Notes: a model not told the origin generated them from the letters alone. A DNA stretch of 64,000 nt from Rhea pennata (GCF_028389875.1 NC_084673.1:18947501-19011500); one strand, 5' to 3'. Shown: positions 11,401 to 26,058, numbered from the stretch's first letter. A program made the numbers and translations.

Positions 11401-13315
11401 TACACACCACAAAAGCACCTTGTGTGATCCATTCGCCTCTTGGATTTTTTCTGCAGCCGTTCTGATCATCTCGAACGGCGTTTAATGCCCATTTAACAAC
11501 CTTATTTATATGGCAGAGCTGCCCCGCGGCCCTTCTAGCTGGTGACTGCGCTACTACTCCCTGCAGAGCTCCCCGCTGGGTTGGTTTGAAAAGCAGGTGC
11601 ACCTTTGCTGCCCCCAACCCCCCGCGTCAGGTTGGGGGAAAGGGAAATTTTCCTTTTACTTTATTCAGTATCATAGCCTATACACTTGTGCTCAAAAAAG
11701 GGAGGAAACAGTGAAAGTGCTGTTCTTTCCCTCAAAAGTGTGACATTAATCTATCTAACAAGCTCTTGCTGCTTCTGTTGACCCGGGTTGTTCATATCAA
11801 AAGTGTGAGGAGGAGGCAGAGTTGCTGGTCTGTGCTGGGAGAAGGTGAGAAAAAAAAGATGTGTGCTGGTGTAGAGAAAAGAAGAGAACAGCTGGATCTG
11901 TCTGGATGGTTTTATTCCCATAGATGAGACATTCTGCATGGAAATGGCATCTAGGAAAACTAGATTAATAATTCTGAAATTCATTTTTATAAGCTAATAC
12001 ATCTGTTCTCAGGTTTTTCTAGAAAAATATGATTTTATTCCCCAAAGTGTGTTTTTATTCCATTATTATAGAGCAGTGATCAAAGCATGTCAGACAATAA
12101 GTAAGACAGCAAAGTTCTTTAGCTCTTTGCACCAGCCTTAGGCTCTCTGGCTTGTGCTGCTCTGGACAAGGGAATTACTATATTTCGGGGTCACCTTCAA
12201 GGCCTCGGTAGCAGCCAAGACAGCAGGTCCCAGCCCACATCTACAAACCGCTGCAATACAAATAAGGAAAACGGTCCTTACAGGCAGCATCCTAGCCCTG
12301 GAAACGCTGTATCTTAGCAGCCTACAAGTTGGAACAGGGGCGGTTCGTAGTCGGTGTTATTTTTCATGCTGTGACTTTGCTCGCACCTCCCGGGGCGCCG
12401 GCAGGCTCGCGGCGCTCAGCAGGCTGCGCGAGTTACCCGAGGCCCTCGTGCTCTTCAGCAGACAGCAAGTTCCTGCTTTACCTGGAAGTCCCGTGCAAGC
12501 TCCTTTTGCTGCCTGACCCCCAGAGAAGACTGTCTCTGGCTGCTTGCATCTTCTCCCTCCAGCAGCACCCGGCTTGAAGAAACGCAACTTCCACCACTCA
12601 GAATTGTTTTGACCTGGAGACCTGAAAAGTGTGCGAACACTCAGCTGCTTCGCCAAAGCTCCCGTGTGGCCTCACAGCTGTCAACACAGAGGAAACGGGG
12701 CGGGGGGGAGGAAACTCTTTCTAATGGAAGAATGTCCTCAAGGTTAGCAAATTGCTTACCAAAAAGCAGAATGTAGATCTTCTGGTGTCGTGAGATTCCC
12801 ACAAAAATTCAGGAAATATCACAAAATAAAAGCAACGGGGAGAGCTAGTGCCAAGATCAGTCATGCCTCTGCTTCATAGGTGAGCTGCAAATCCATGCCT
12901 CGGGGGTTGTCAAGCCAAAGAAGAGGAACCACAGCAGCTGTCTCCTCACTGATCTTCCATTGCTACTTGTGAAACTTTTCTGGAGGAAGTGGTGGATTTT
13001 TAGCTATCATCTGACATCATTTTTCAAGGAACTCTCCGAACAGATCGTTATGCCTCGCTGATGAAGAAATGCATGCATTTTTTTAAAAAAAGTAAACAAA
13101 ATGCTATTGCTACAGATCATATTTTGTCAAGGGATGATAGTAAAAGTTGATAAAATTCAACAATATTCCTCTTTCTTTTCTTCCCTGTTTTCTGAAGTAT
13201 CAAAGGCAGAGGAAACTTTGGCAGCAGTAAATCTTAAAGGCTAGATCAAAACACAGGAGGCAAATACAGGACTTAAGCCCTCACATAAAAGTGATTAATC
13301 TGGGTTTCTTTTCTG

Positions 13316-13347
<32 letters not shown>
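13316..13347. repeat. A32 homopolymer
   Basis: Uninterrupted run of 32 A residues. It might be a retroposon tail, but no element body is recognisable beside it. Confidence 0.9.
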
Positions 13348-13348
<1 letters not shown>

Positions 13349-13725
13349 AGCAGCTCATCAGTAATGAGATCAGACCAGTGCTGTTCTGGCTGATGCAAAA
13401 CTGACCTAGGAAATTGCTGCCCCAGTTGCCCACACTTAACCCCTTGCCGTAACCTCTCCTGCATAGCTACACCCTGAGCCAATCCCAACAGAACAATCTA
13501 GTCTGACTCCTGGATTTGCTAAAATAATCCAGAATTGTTGTTGTGTGTTATTTTTCTTTACCACCTGCTTAGATATGTAGGAGAGAGTCAACAAGTGGCT
13601 GAGGGTGGCCAGCAAGAGCAGGCCTGCTGCCAACTTCCATCGCCCACTTGCTTATTTTTCACTTAACCAACCTGGAAAATATTTCCATCCCTGAAGGGCT
13701 GCCCATGAAATAGTATGCCTTGGGG

Positions 13726-13730
13726 AAAAA

Positions 13731-13789
<59 letters not shown>
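13726..13789. repeat. Poly(A) followed by (AT)n microsatellite
   Basis: About 14 A residues run straight into roughly 25 AT dinucleotides. It is probably highly polymorphic and prone to assembly or length errors. Confidence 0.95.
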
Positions 13790-13790
<1 letters not shown>

Positions 13791-16700
13791 CTAGAGCTCC
13801 TTTTTCAGCATCAGCTTTGCTGCCCGAAGCCTGTTCCTATTGTGTCCAGGGCAGAGTACGTTACCCAAAACTGGGAAGCTGTGCACGTACCAGTGCTTCT
13901 GTGTGTTGACGGAATAAACAAGCCAGAAAAAGGAAGAGAAAATGATTGTTTTCCCTGTCAGCTCTTCTAGCACAATGCTGACTTGCAGCAATACCAAGGC
14001 AGAAGTTGAGATGTGGACACCATCGGTGATCCCACCTGGCTCTGAAGGTGATGCTGCCAAAACCCAATGTGTGGAGTGACTTCTGTTACAGCATCTTATG
14101 GCAGGAACAAAAACTAGCTCTCTATTTCAGTATTATTTATTTTATTGCTACTAGAAATCTTGCATGTGATCCCTGAATGTTTGGGTTTCATGCTCCTTTA
14201 AAGTGAAGCTCAGAGTCCAACCTCTGCCTCCTGTTGTGTGAGCGCTGTCCAGCTGAAATCCCCAGCGCTGCGGGTGGGAGCTCCCGTGCTCCCTGCCTGC
14301 CTTTCCGGGACACCCACGTTACTGCTTTAGCTCGCTCTTTCACAGGCCAGTGTGCGTTTTGGTTACAGAAACAGGAAGCTAGGCCACTATGATTATTTTG
14401 TTCCTGGTCAGTAGATGATAGTGAAGGACTTCAACCATATATGCTTAGATGTTGCCTATGGGATTTGTTCCTGTAGCAGTTGTTGGCTCTGGTTTAGCAG
14501 CAGTGGGTAGCAAAATCCTTGTTTTTTATCGCTGGCTGGTGCGCTGGGATAGGAACTGCAGTGCAGCCCCAGGCACTGTTCAGAATGAGCAATTAAAGTG
14601 CTGCAATTTGGACACATTGAGCAAGAGGCTGCCATCTGCATTTGAAGACTGCAGAACAGATCAGCCTTGGTGCAACCTCCTCACTCACAACGGGCCCCTT
14701 TGCCCAGGGAGATAATGCAGTGAGTTATATCTCTCTGTGCCCAGGCGCTGTGCAGCAAGAGCAGGGTGTCATCATTGCATCAGTTCCTCCTTGGGGAGCC
14801 GTTTTCCATCTGATCTACACAAGGTTAACGTGTCAACACCCAGAGGCTTTCAAGTGGATGGGCTGTGACCTGTGTCACTGTGACCCACCACATGCCACCA
14901 GTTTCTGAGCCTGTTGGTCGCCCTCATTTTGCCGACTGAGATATATTCTCCATAAATGAATTTTTATGGGATTCGTTTCTCCAGCCTGCACTTCCTCCTC
15001 TTCTTCTGGAGCTGTGGAGGTTCAGGAGCATCCCTGTGCAAGGCCTCCAAGCAACACAACCAGTTTCAAATGTGAGAGGTTTCTTAGTCCCTGTTCCTGC
15101 TATTCTTGCTACTTTTCCTTTCTAACCTCTAAAACAGGCAGATATATTTATACACTAATGCAGTTGTCTTCACCCTGTGGTGCATGGAGTCTTTGGACTA
15201 TCTAAGTGAAGAAAGTATTCCTTTTTGGTGGCCCAGGATAAGAGTATATCCCCTTTCTCCTGCTCCATACAGCTCAGGGGGCCTCTTGGTCCTGTTGTAT
15301 CCATCTTCTGGGCCAGTTTCCATCCTAACTCTCTCTACTGGGCACCTAAACTATGCTCGAGCATGAACATCTGCAAAGGAGGAGCCCATCTCTGCTCAGC
15401 CCCGGAAAGCGTCGGCTCTGCTCAGTCTCCCCGAGTGCCTCACTCTGAATGACCGCAACCAGCTTCTGCGTGATGAATGTGGAGCAGGAATTTACTTCAT
15501 CAAAACACAATAGTGTGCAATATGCATTGTAATTGCACATTAAAAGCACAGACTTGCCCTCAGTGAGTAAAACTGCTGTCAGAATTTCCAAATTAGGGAA
15601 GCGTTAGGGGCTGTCAGTATTCAGTGTTATTTGTCACTGTTTAATCATATAAACAGAAGAGGAACTCCTCTGCCGTGGAAAAACAGGAATTGTTATTGTG
15701 GCGTGATGTTTCAGGGGCAAGGACGGTGAGACGCACAGTAGTATGAGGTGATACTGTTCAATGGGCACAACGATACAGCTGGAGCAAACAGGAAATGCTT
15801 TTCAGCACCCAAAGGTGCTGCACACCTTGCAGGAATCTCTGCTCTGAAGTTTCTGTCTAGTAGAAAACAAACAATTAAAGGATGTGATAGAAGAAGATGG
15901 TAAGAGGCACTGATCCGTCACCTCTTAAAAAACATCTCGCAGAGAAGCAAACGGATCCTCTCTCCTGGGCGCTGGCCCTGAAGCCCTGCCCTTGTTGGCT
16001 AATGAAGCTGTTGTTGCTCACTTTGGATTTTCTCCAGCACAGTTAAGCACAGGACCTGGCTTCCTGACTGCAGATCCACCCCGTGCTTGTTATCAGCCCC
16101 GCCGCTTTACATGCCCGGAGGCACGTATCTCACACTGGCCAGGGACCTCGCTGCTTCTCTGGTGCGCAGCCTGTTCAAAATACCCTCCTGGCCTTGCACA
16201 GCCACGATGCAGGGTGCTGGGGCCTTCGTGGCACCTTCCTCATGTCCTCAGCGCTCCCCGCGCCTGGCTGAGCAGCAGCAGCTACAGCAAAGCAGCCTTC
16301 CCTCGGGGGCAAAAATCAGTATTTCTCCTCCTTGTCATTTATGAGCCAGTTTTGTTCCTTTCACATCCCTGGAAAGGCAATAGGGCCTGTAAGATCATAG
16401 TCTTTATCCATCCACTTCTCCAGTAGCTCTTAAACCCCTGGCCACTTTAAACTGAATGTGACTGAGGAACGAATGGCTGAATTAATTAAGTTTTTGCAAG
16501 TTCTGTGGGAACACATGATCAAGCAGAGAAGAAAGAGATTGCTAATGTCCCTGTTGAGAGAAAGGTAGCAGAACAAATTCAGTGCTGCAAAAAAAGTTTA
16601 AGGGGAGCCCAGGCCTTGTTAGACACCAGAAAACCCCCCTTTTAGGCAAAGCTTCTCTCTCATTTGGATTCTCTGGTGTTTAATAAAGTATGAACTCATG

Positions 16701-19700
16701 TGAAGTTCTTCTGGTGGTTAGGATATGCATAACGTGTGGCTTTTCTGATGTCTCATAAGTAATGGAGCCATGCTGCAAGCATAGGAGAATTCAGCTAAAA
16801 ACCCCATCAACCACAAGACATAAATACATAGAAATTTATGAGTTTATTTATTAGTTCTGTGGCTCATGGAGCTGCTTGCTAGCTCCAGGATTTTCCAAAA
16901 CTTTGGATGAAAGGAACAGAGAAATGTGCTGACCGTGGAAAACCAGTGCCCACCAGCCTAGAGGTCCGCAGAAACCTTGGCGGGAGGTGGTAGAAAACCA
17001 GCGGCCACCTCGGCAGAGGTCAGCCCTTTGGGTTAATTGTGTTGTATAAAAATACATCTCCTGGGCCATTTTGTAGCTGTAGTGTTTCAGTGGCATTGAC
17101 TCAGTTCTTGCTTCATCAGCAATGACATGTATTTACATTAAGAATTTGAGTTTTAAACACTCTTAGCTCTTTGCCAAGCAGAAATTCACCATTTACATCT
17201 ACTTTCTTTCTTCCTTTTTGGATCAGCTTTTCAAAGGTTTGTAAGCACCTAACAAAACAGTGAGATGCCTCGAGGGCATTTCAGAAGTGCCTTACCTCAT
17301 TCTTCCTTGTCTTTTTTGAAAGTCTAGATAAAAGATATGTGCTAGTTTGCCCTTATCTTCTAGTGACACACTCAAGGAATTTTATATGTTTTGAGAGGAA
17401 AGATTTTCCTTAATGGACTTATGCAGTTTTGTCCTTATTAATTCTTGTTCCGCTAAATGTCTCATAATTCTATGAGGGTTTTTTTTGTTTGTTTGTTTCC
17501 ATTGCGTTTTTTGGTACACAAATAAGGCTGACAAGACTGCAATTTCCATGACTACTTTAAGCTGATTTTAATACAGGCTTGGGTTTTTATTAGCAGTTTT
17601 ATATGAACGTTTGCAAAAGCTACCCTGTTTTTTTTTTCCTTCTTCTGTTGTCATGGTGGCAGCCCCCACAATCCAAGCAGGGCCCAAGCGTTAAATTAAT
17701 CTCCCGTAAAGCAGATACGCTGTTCTTCCTCAGGAGGTAAAAAAACATTTCAGATCTGCTTTGGCCCACTGCAACAAGATCATTTGTATAATTGTACTAG
17801 TCTGATGATTTTAGCTTTCTTGTTTCTCCGAAGTTATTAAGTTTGAAGTTAAAATGAGTAGTGTTAGAGAGTCAGAACAGCTGTCCTGGTCCTCACTGAG
17901 GGTCCTTCAGGCTTCAGCTCTTACCTTTGGTAATGCTGGCAGTGACTCTCAGTACCAAAACTGCTCACATGTGCACACAGATGTACACACACATACACCT
18001 ATGTGTATGTATGTATGAACAAGCAAGGTTCATCCCAGGAGAGTCCCAAAGACCAAAGGGAGCTGTGGACCCCCTACCATTAAACCAAGACCAATCTTCA
18101 AGCCTAAATTTAGGAACCTGAATCAGCATGAGATTCCTCAGTCAGCTGCCTGCTTTTCAGAATCAAATTCACAAGGTAACAAACCAAACTGGACCAGGTT
18201 AAAGTAATTCTACTACACTGTTTACACTATATTGTAGCATTTATTTTATCTTTTAAAAGACATTGAATTTAAAGGCAAGGAGAGAAGTCAAAGCAAGGTG
18301 ACTTTCAGGGATCTTTGTTAAATGCTCAGCAACAAAAATGACCAAATAGAAACTCTCTTAAAATGAGTCACTTCAGATACAGTACAGAAATTTTCTACAA
18401 TATGTCCTTATTCGCAGTAACACGCCTTCAGGGAATTAATCTAAGGGAAGGACTACTATATAATTGCTCAGCGCTGATGGTGCAGGGGCAGATTGACTTT
18501 CTGTCTACCAACACTTACGCAAGTGTGGCATAACTCTAGATTATTTTTGTTGCATTTCCTTTCATTTTTTTCTTTTCCTCTTTCTTTTGTCCCTTCTCTA
18601 TACGGAGTCAGCAATTTAAAAGTTCAAACTTCAACAGTGATTTCAAAGGCAGAAGTTGGAGCACTCTGTGAAACATAGCACCCGGCCCTAGGCACAGACT
18701 AATGCTGGTGCTACTTGCTGAGGTTGCTGTTTGTCAACACGAGCATTATGGAAGGAGGAAGCAGAGGAAGTGTGACTTATCTTCATGTGACAGCAGATGA
18801 GAAAATTAATGTGTGGCTTATACTAATCATCTGCCATGGAGCACAAATTCCATGTTCCTGGAGGACTCTGAAAAAGGGCTTAAAGGTACCACAGGTTGTG
18901 TCTGATTTTGTACTCCTGGTTGGTACCAAAACAAATCCAATCACAGTCTGGTGCCACTTTGCTGTCCCGGAAGAGCAAGCTTTATCCCAGCTCAACACAG
19001 GACCAGACTGGTAGGGCTGAAGAAGTTTATAGGAACCCCCATTGAATCTCTGGGCAGAGCTGAATCCCTTGGGGCCTACTGGACATTACTGGGGTGCAGA
19101 GCAGGCTACGGCAGTGGCATTACCTTTCTGTAAGAGCTCCCAACTCCTCTCAGCAGTGTTTCTTCACTCATAGAGACAGAATTTTCCGATGTCACACTTT
19201 TCACTGAAGGCAAGTTTTATCTTTCTGAGTGTTGACTTGATTTTTGGAAGCAGCTTTCTTTTGGACTTCACAGAAATACAATTATCTGAGACTTGGAAGC
19301 AGGAGTTTCTCATGGGTTTAACAGAAATATACTTCGCTGAGATTTTCTTCATGCCACTCCCAGACCCACAGCGTTTTGGTATTGGTGTGTCAAACATTTT
19401 CCTGCCATTCATCTACTTAGAACAAACCTGCGAGAATCTCTATCGCCTGTCATTGAGGAGTACAACATGCCAGTCAAAGCAAGGACAGAATATACAGAGC
19501 CAAAATCCAACTCTAGCTTCTCCCCCATCCTTTATTCCATGAACCACACCACACAGCTACCAGGATAAAATATAGTATCAAGATGCAGCTAAAGTTCATG
19601 AAATATTTTTACTGCCAACTTTTTTGTTGCTTACCTATTCCTTATGATGTCTAGTATTAGTTGTTTCAGAGGGAAAAAAAAATGGTCCATTTTTTAAGCA

Positions 19701-20177
19701 TCATAAGCTTTTTAAGCATAATAGACACATAAGGAGCTTTAGATATAATTTTTCAAAGAGTAAATTTCCTGTGACCAATTTCTCTCTTGCCATTTTCAGG
19801 CCAGATTTGTTTTTGCAAATCTGTATGTGTCGGGTAACTTTACTGGTGTCAATGAAATATTGAGGTAAGTGGATTTATTCCAGATTTATACAAATGTAAG
19901 CAGTCTCTATTAAAAAAGGATCTCTTATGATTTACTCCTCCAGTTAACTTTTCCATTCTCCTTCACCCATCTCTTTTATGATTCTTCTTTGTATGTCACC
20001 TCTGTTCTTCTGCAGAGAAAATGAGCTGTGAATTCCAGTCCTCAGCACTGATCTTCTTTTCAATCTTCACTTTTTTTCTTGTTCCATTATTTTCACATAT
20101 TTTTCTATTAAATTATTCTTTTAAGGAATTGCTTTTTCAGGCCTGTTTCTCCCTGCAATTCTCTCTGATCCCACACT

Positions 20178-20218
20178 AAAAAAAAAAAAAAAAAAAAAAA
20201 AAGAAAGAAAGAAAGAAA
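20178..20218. repeat. Poly(A) with GAAA tandem units
   Basis: About 25 A residues followed by four GAAA units. Low-complexity repeat. Confidence 0.9.
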
Positions 20219-23200
20219 CTCAAACATAAAAATGAGTCTGAGTTTTCAGCCATGCAATTTCCACTGACAGACTCGTGATCTGATCTTTTAGTATTTTGCA
20301 GTTATGCAAGATTTGGACGAATTTAGTCATACAGAGTCCCAGTTACGTAGCTAAAATTCTTATCCACATTTTACAATTCAGTCTTTGGAAGGAAATGAAG
20401 ATTCATCTTCTCTAGCCTATGAACAGCCCTTTAGGACCGTTCCAAGGTCAAAGGCAGAACGAAATGCTATGTTTTTTGCATTTCTTGAACCTTAAGTGAC
20501 TTCTCATGGTTTCACACAGGGCAAGCTGACAATTAGCTTTTGCATCCTCACTCCTCCTTCCTTCACAGCTGGTGGAATCACAGGAAAAACTTTAAAACAG
20601 ATTGCCTGACGATCATAGCCATAAATCGAAGCTGGACAACAGTATGATTTTTTTTTCCTTTCATGTCTCTGAACAGGTAAGAATTAGTCAACTAGGCAGC
20701 TAACAATCTTAAAATTCATTTATACAATTTTTTTAGACTCTTTAGAAAATAATCTTATTTCTATTTTCTGTTTGCCTTTGAGTCCATTAGCCAATTTCAG
20801 CAAAATCTAACAGGAGTAAAGATCACAAAGATAATCTGTTTCTGTGAATTGAATGGAATGTAGGGAGCCAGACAAAATGACTATCAGTGTCTTTACAGAA
20901 AGAAAGGCTGCAGCAGGAACTCACCTCTTATCAGGTATCAGCGTGTTCAGAGAGGAAATCAACCTTAAAACACCAGTCATAGTAACTAGGATACCAGGCT
21001 TTACTCATGCTGCTGCTCACAGGATTACATGTTTCCTTCCCTTGAGAGAAGTGGTAGCAAGAAGTTTTTCAGATATTTAACTGTCCAAGCTACAGAAGCT
21101 ACTGTGTGATAAGCAGCTTCTGCACCCTTATTGTTGCACTTCAGTGGAGATGCCTTATGTCCATTAGCAAAAGAAGCTAACTGCATCAGTTCAATTTTCT
21201 CAGACTTAAATTTGGAATAAACAAGTTTGATTTTAAGCAAGTTTTATTCTTTGGAAATCAGAATCACACTATTTACAAAAAGTATTTAGCAGTGATTTTC
21301 ATTTCACCTATGTCTACCAAACCAGCAGTCACTGTTAAGGCAGGTTTTGCAATATTTTGGATTCAATGATGTTGAACAGATGGTATTTATTGACAAACCT
21401 ACTTCTAAATTGTCTGCATTCTTGGGGCTGTAGGTGCTGCCAGACTGAAGCACATTCACTACTCACTACCAAAATATTCATTTTACTGGAAAACCATCTG
21501 TGTCATTCAGTTATGGCAAAATCCCAGAAATGTCCCATTCTCTCTGCCACTACCACCTCCCCAAGGCTATTTATATGCTAACAATGTCTGGAGTCTGTTT
21601 CCTGTCTCCTTTCTCCAAAAGCCCTAATCACTTGTCCTATAATAAACACTAGGCAGCATGATGAATGACCCAAGAAGTAAACTGAACATATCATTTCCAG
21701 TTTTTATCCATAAAAATATGAACATAAGTCCATAGGTGCAGGAAGAATGGATAAGAAAAAAGATTTGCAAGCTAAACTAAATTGTGAAAGATGTGCTGTT
21801 TCCACATGAGAGGAGTAAAAAGAGAGAGACAGAGAGGCAAGGTACATTATGAGAAAGTACCTGTTTGGTGTAAATGCAAGAACTGCCAGCTACTTCATGT
21901 GAAATCTGCTGTCATTCTCCTGGTAGAACCACACAAGCAATGAACTGGATTCAAGCTGGACAAGCTGGATTTTAGTCTCTACATGCTTGAATGACTCCTC
22001 CAGAAACACACAAAACCTCTGCTCACGTTATGGCACTGCAGGAGCGAGGTGAGAGAGAAATGAGAGAAATGTCAGCCCTAAAAAACATCGACCCTCCCTT
22101 GTCTCCTTGAGACTAATCACGCATGTCGGCATTAGGGAGCTGACAGAGAGGTAGGTAAGGTTTCATTCCAGCCCTCCTTTTAGTCCATGTGCCCACCTCT
22201 CAATTAAATTTCTGTGCAACAATTTGTGTAGCTAATTGTGCATCTGTCATGGTGTCACAGCACAACCCTCTGTAAATACGTCTCTAATCTGGGATGAAGA
22301 ATGTACCTTGTCACTCCACCTTAGTGGGTGGGAGCTTAATTCCTTGCCCTTGTTTGATTCTAAGGGTGTAGTGTTTCACCCAAACATTCTGTTACTAATC
22401 GGATAAGGTTTTGCATTATAGCAAAAATGCAGACTTGTACCTTAAGATGACTAGATGATGGACCAGATTAGCTTGATTTCCTCCTCTTTTTATACCTTGT
22501 GCACCAACAAGAATTCCTTTTTTGCCCACAGGTCCTGGGAACTGTAGCATGAAAGAGGTGTTTAGCGATAGAGCAGAACATCCCGAAGAAGTACAGGGCT
22601 GAATTGACGCTCTTCAATTTGTTTTTAGTTATTTTTTCTTTATGAAGCATTTCTGTGTTATAGTAAGTATGAAAAGTAGCAAGTATTTTTCTCACTAGAA
22701 ATCAATGCACTTGGAGGATAAGGTGTTCTGCAAGTAACTGGTTTACTGTATATATATTGTGTTGCATAGCAGAGTAACTTCAATGCCTAAAAGGCAGCAG
22801 TTTCTGACAGATGCTTCTCCTGATATGGGGGTATTTATAGACTCTTTCACAAGTGGTATTCTGACGTATATGCACTTTGAGTTATTATCTCTGGTCTTCC
22901 TTCTGTCAGGACAGCATGGACTTCTTGACCACACTATTTTCATAAAACATGTGGGAAGTTTTCAGGATACTTTTCAGTTTCTCTGTATAACTTGTTGGCT
23001 GGGATAAGAATTACACAAGTACTCAATAAGCAATCATTAAGGAAGAGCTATTACCTAGCTCTTCACATGCATCTCTGCTCCACAATAGCAGTGCTTTGGA
23101 AGCTGACTCCATTAACCTGAAACAAGGCACTTCTATAAAGCATGGCATTCTGATGACCTTAATGCCATTAAATATCTGCCTGTTTCATACTATCTAGCAT

Positions 23201-25609
23201 TTAAATTCTATAGACTGCATTCATTTTCTTGTGTTAGCCTGTGCACAAGTTCATGCTAAATGACATGATCTTCAGCCACCGACACTGAGTATGGCTTGAA
23301 TATGGAGCAAGCTACTGGCCTGACTACAGAGAGAAATGTGAACTTGTATTTGGGCCTGACTAGCCAATTCAGTAAAGACAGAGGCATTTATAGCCAATGG
23401 AAAACTCTCAACTCAGGCACTTACGTGAAACATAGGCTTTCTGAAACAGAATAAAATAAGAAAGTCCCGGCTGGGGGTGGGGAATAGCTGTTGTGCTTCA
23501 ACTCACAGGTTCACTTATTTTGAAAGAGCTTCCTTGTTTAGACAAGCCGTAAGAGATTTAGACATATTTATAATGCTTATTTAATCTTTCCATCTCTTCT
23601 TTTCTTACCATTCTGATGTTTCCTCAGGCTTTGAAGAATCAAGATTATTTTTTCCAGAAACAACAAGTCTTAAGGCAAAAATAAGGCAGCTAGAAATTGC
23701 CTGCTGCCAGCAGAGCTAAAGATGCCTAACTTTTTCTTGTAGAGGAAGTGTTCAGTATTTTAATAGCAGTGACCATGTTTTAATGTATTTAAGCCCTTAG
23801 GGTTATAGAAATCCTTCTTTCAGAATATTCTCCACCCCAGATCACAGGACTGCTAATATTTCCACTGCACTGTCATGCTTTCCATAGCATATGTTACTGT
23901 ATGCACATGTTCAGGGATAAATTTATACCTGTCTTTAAGATAAAAACAGATCCGAAGACACTTGCTGTGAATGTAACACCTGAATGAGACAGAATTGATG
24001 CAATCAATTGATATTGATGCAATCGGACTTTGTTTTATTGCAAAACCCACCTTTCCTCACTCTGCTAGATGACGAAAAAGGACAATTTCCCTTTTTGGCC
24101 TGGAAACTCAAACACACTTTCGTTGAAGTCAAAGAGCTCACTGGCTGTCAATGTAATAGGCGGAGGAGCAAGTTCTAAGTAAGAAGGTTTCTTCAAAACT
24201 ACTTTTTCTGTCTCTTCCTATCCTTGTAAGAGCTGCTATTTATGTAGATGAGAAGAAAAGAGAGCTTCCTGAGGAAAATTTTTAAAATCAAAACCAGCTG
24301 ACCCTTGTAAGTGAGCCAAATCCCACAACCTGGACTCCTGAATTTCTGCTCCAGAACAGTTCTGCTAGGCACAAGTCCCTGCTCATTTCTGTAGCTCTCT
24401 TTAAACCTCGGTCATATTTTTAGCCACCTAATGAGCTGGTACGAAAACAGCCAGCCTGGAAGGATCAAGGGGATTGCTAGTGAGTTACAGAGCCTATCAT
24501 TTCTAAACTGTTTGTTTAATTCTCCTCATAAGATACCATTAACATATGACTGGTCGCTGTTCGAAGCATATTGTTGGTAACAGTCCAGCTCTAATGGGCA
24601 GGTCTCCATATCACAGAAACCACTATCACACTTGGCAAAAGCTGCAACTGCTTTCTGGTTTGCTCTCAGGAAAATGGCAAATGAGTGAATATATGTGTAT
24701 AGTAAACTACCATTTCCTCCCTCCCTTCTTTGGTTAGATCCGTCACCCAGCTTCTGTCCTGCCTGGTTCTTTGTTGTAATTTTAAATAAACAAGACCATG
24801 TCCTCAAAACCAGGTCAATGTGGTTGTGGATAAACAGGTTTTCAGACTCCCCAATACAATCTGTGCCGATACAAAGAGGTTTCTCATGAAGCTTTTCAAC
24901 AACCTAACATAGGAGTAGGCATATAACAGAATTACAGGGAGGAACTTAAGAAGAAATTTAATTTCCTCATTTGAACATGCAGTGGATTCAACAAGGGAGG
25001 TTATACTTATTCTTTTAATAGAAATTGCTTCTGAAGATAAAACACAAAATCTGCAAGAGAAAAGCAGTTTTGATGGGACTCTTCTTCTTTCTCTGTAACT
25101 ACTAAGAGAGGCAGAAGGAACCTTTCTACAACATACAGTAGTACCATAATGTCCTTTTCTAGCTCTGCAGTCCCAGAGAAGCCAATGCTGCTACACAAGG
25201 CCAAGTAAGAGAGCTTGGATGCACCAAGAAAAGCACTAAAATGTCTATTAGATCTTGGGCCAAAGACCCAAGTGGTGTGTGGCTCGCCTCCGCGACCCAA
25301 CTTTCTAGGTCTTTGGGGGCTGTTTTTAACGTGGAGAACGTGGACGGGGGCCTTCAGAACCCAAGAGGCCCCGCAAAAAAAGCGCGTGGCGGCCTTACAA
25401 GGGCTCCTAGCTGCTTCAGCGGCAGTTGGCCGACGGGTTATTTAGGGCTCAGAACCGCCGTTACCGCTCCGCGCACAAGGTCGCGCCCGCCGCCGCCGTG
25501 AGGGAGCCAACGGCCGCGGCGCGCGCGGGGCGGGGCGGGGCGGGGCGGGGCGGCAGCGCGGTCACCTGACGCCGCCGCGGCGCCGCCGCCATTTTGTCTG
25601 AGAGTGGAA

Positions 25610-25615
25610 ATGTGA
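25610..25615 (+). promoter_or_regulatory. Minimal start-stop uORF (ATGTGA) in the 5' leader
   Basis: An ATG directly followed by TGA lies 319 bases before the main ATG, just downstream of the YY1-type motif. Position -3 is G and +4 is T, a moderate context. Start-stop elements can stall initiating ribosomes. It matters only if transcription starts upstream of 25610, which is likely but not shown. Confidence 0.5.
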
Positions 25616-25928
25616 AAGGAAAAGCCGGAGCGGCGGCGCCGGGGGACGGAGGCAGAGTGGGGCTGACCGCGCCGGCGGGAGCCGCTTCAGGGCCAGGGAG
25701 CGGCGCGGGGGGCGCCGGGGACGCGCCTCGCGGCGGCGGGGGCGAACGGAGCCGGGCTGAGGCGGCGCCCGCCCAGGGCTCCGCTGCTGCTGCCGCCGCC
25801 GCTGCCGCCCGGGGGAGCCCGGCCGGCGGGGCGCTGCGGGTTCCCTCCTCGGCGGGAGGCCGGCGGGGGCTGCGCGGAGCGGGGGGCGGCGCGGGCGGGC
25901 GGGCAGCGCGGCGCCGCGGCGGCGGAAG

Positions 25929-26058
25929 ATGTCGGGGCAGTCCATCACGGACCGCATCACGGCGGCGCAGCACAGTGTCACCGGCTCGGCCGTCGCCAAG
26001 GCCGTCTGCAAGGCCACGACCCACGAGGTGATGGGCCCCAAGAAGAAGCACCTGGACT
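25929..26058 (+). CDS. PICALM-like exon 1 (residues 1-43 plus 1 nt)
   Basis: ATG in context GGAAGATGT, donor GACT|GTGAGT. It encodes [20 protein letters not shown] through GPKKKHLD. K28 and the KKKH cluster at 38-41 are the known PIP2-contacting residues of CALM. The start was chosen because it reproduces the conserved family N terminus. Confidence 0.96.

Larger units (their letters stand above)
11450..25400. other. Intergenic region, mostly AT-rich
   Basis: No protein gene, RNA gene or transposon was recognised in these 14 kb. I saw no CR1 tail in either orientation. The stretch contains simple repeats, listed separately, and short ORFs without domain signatures, for example 117 codons at 19189-19542 and 144 codons at 15992-16426. 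A 12-base unit, ATTGATGCAATC, occurs twice around 23.99-24.02 kb. A small inverted repeat (ACATACAC, then CTAT, then GTGTATGT) lies near 18.0 kb. Confidence 0.6.

Noticed and set aside
10322-11617. Long ORFs on both strands in the orphan CpG block as a protein gene
   Set aside because: No recognisable motif, composition typical of GC-rich shadows, and several frames open together. I kept only the regulatory interpretation.
19164-19542. Overlapping ORFs on both strands near 19.2-19.5 kb as a gene
   Set aside because: No splice context, start context or family signature. Partly repetitive wording (TTGGAAGCAG twice) suggests noncoding sequence.
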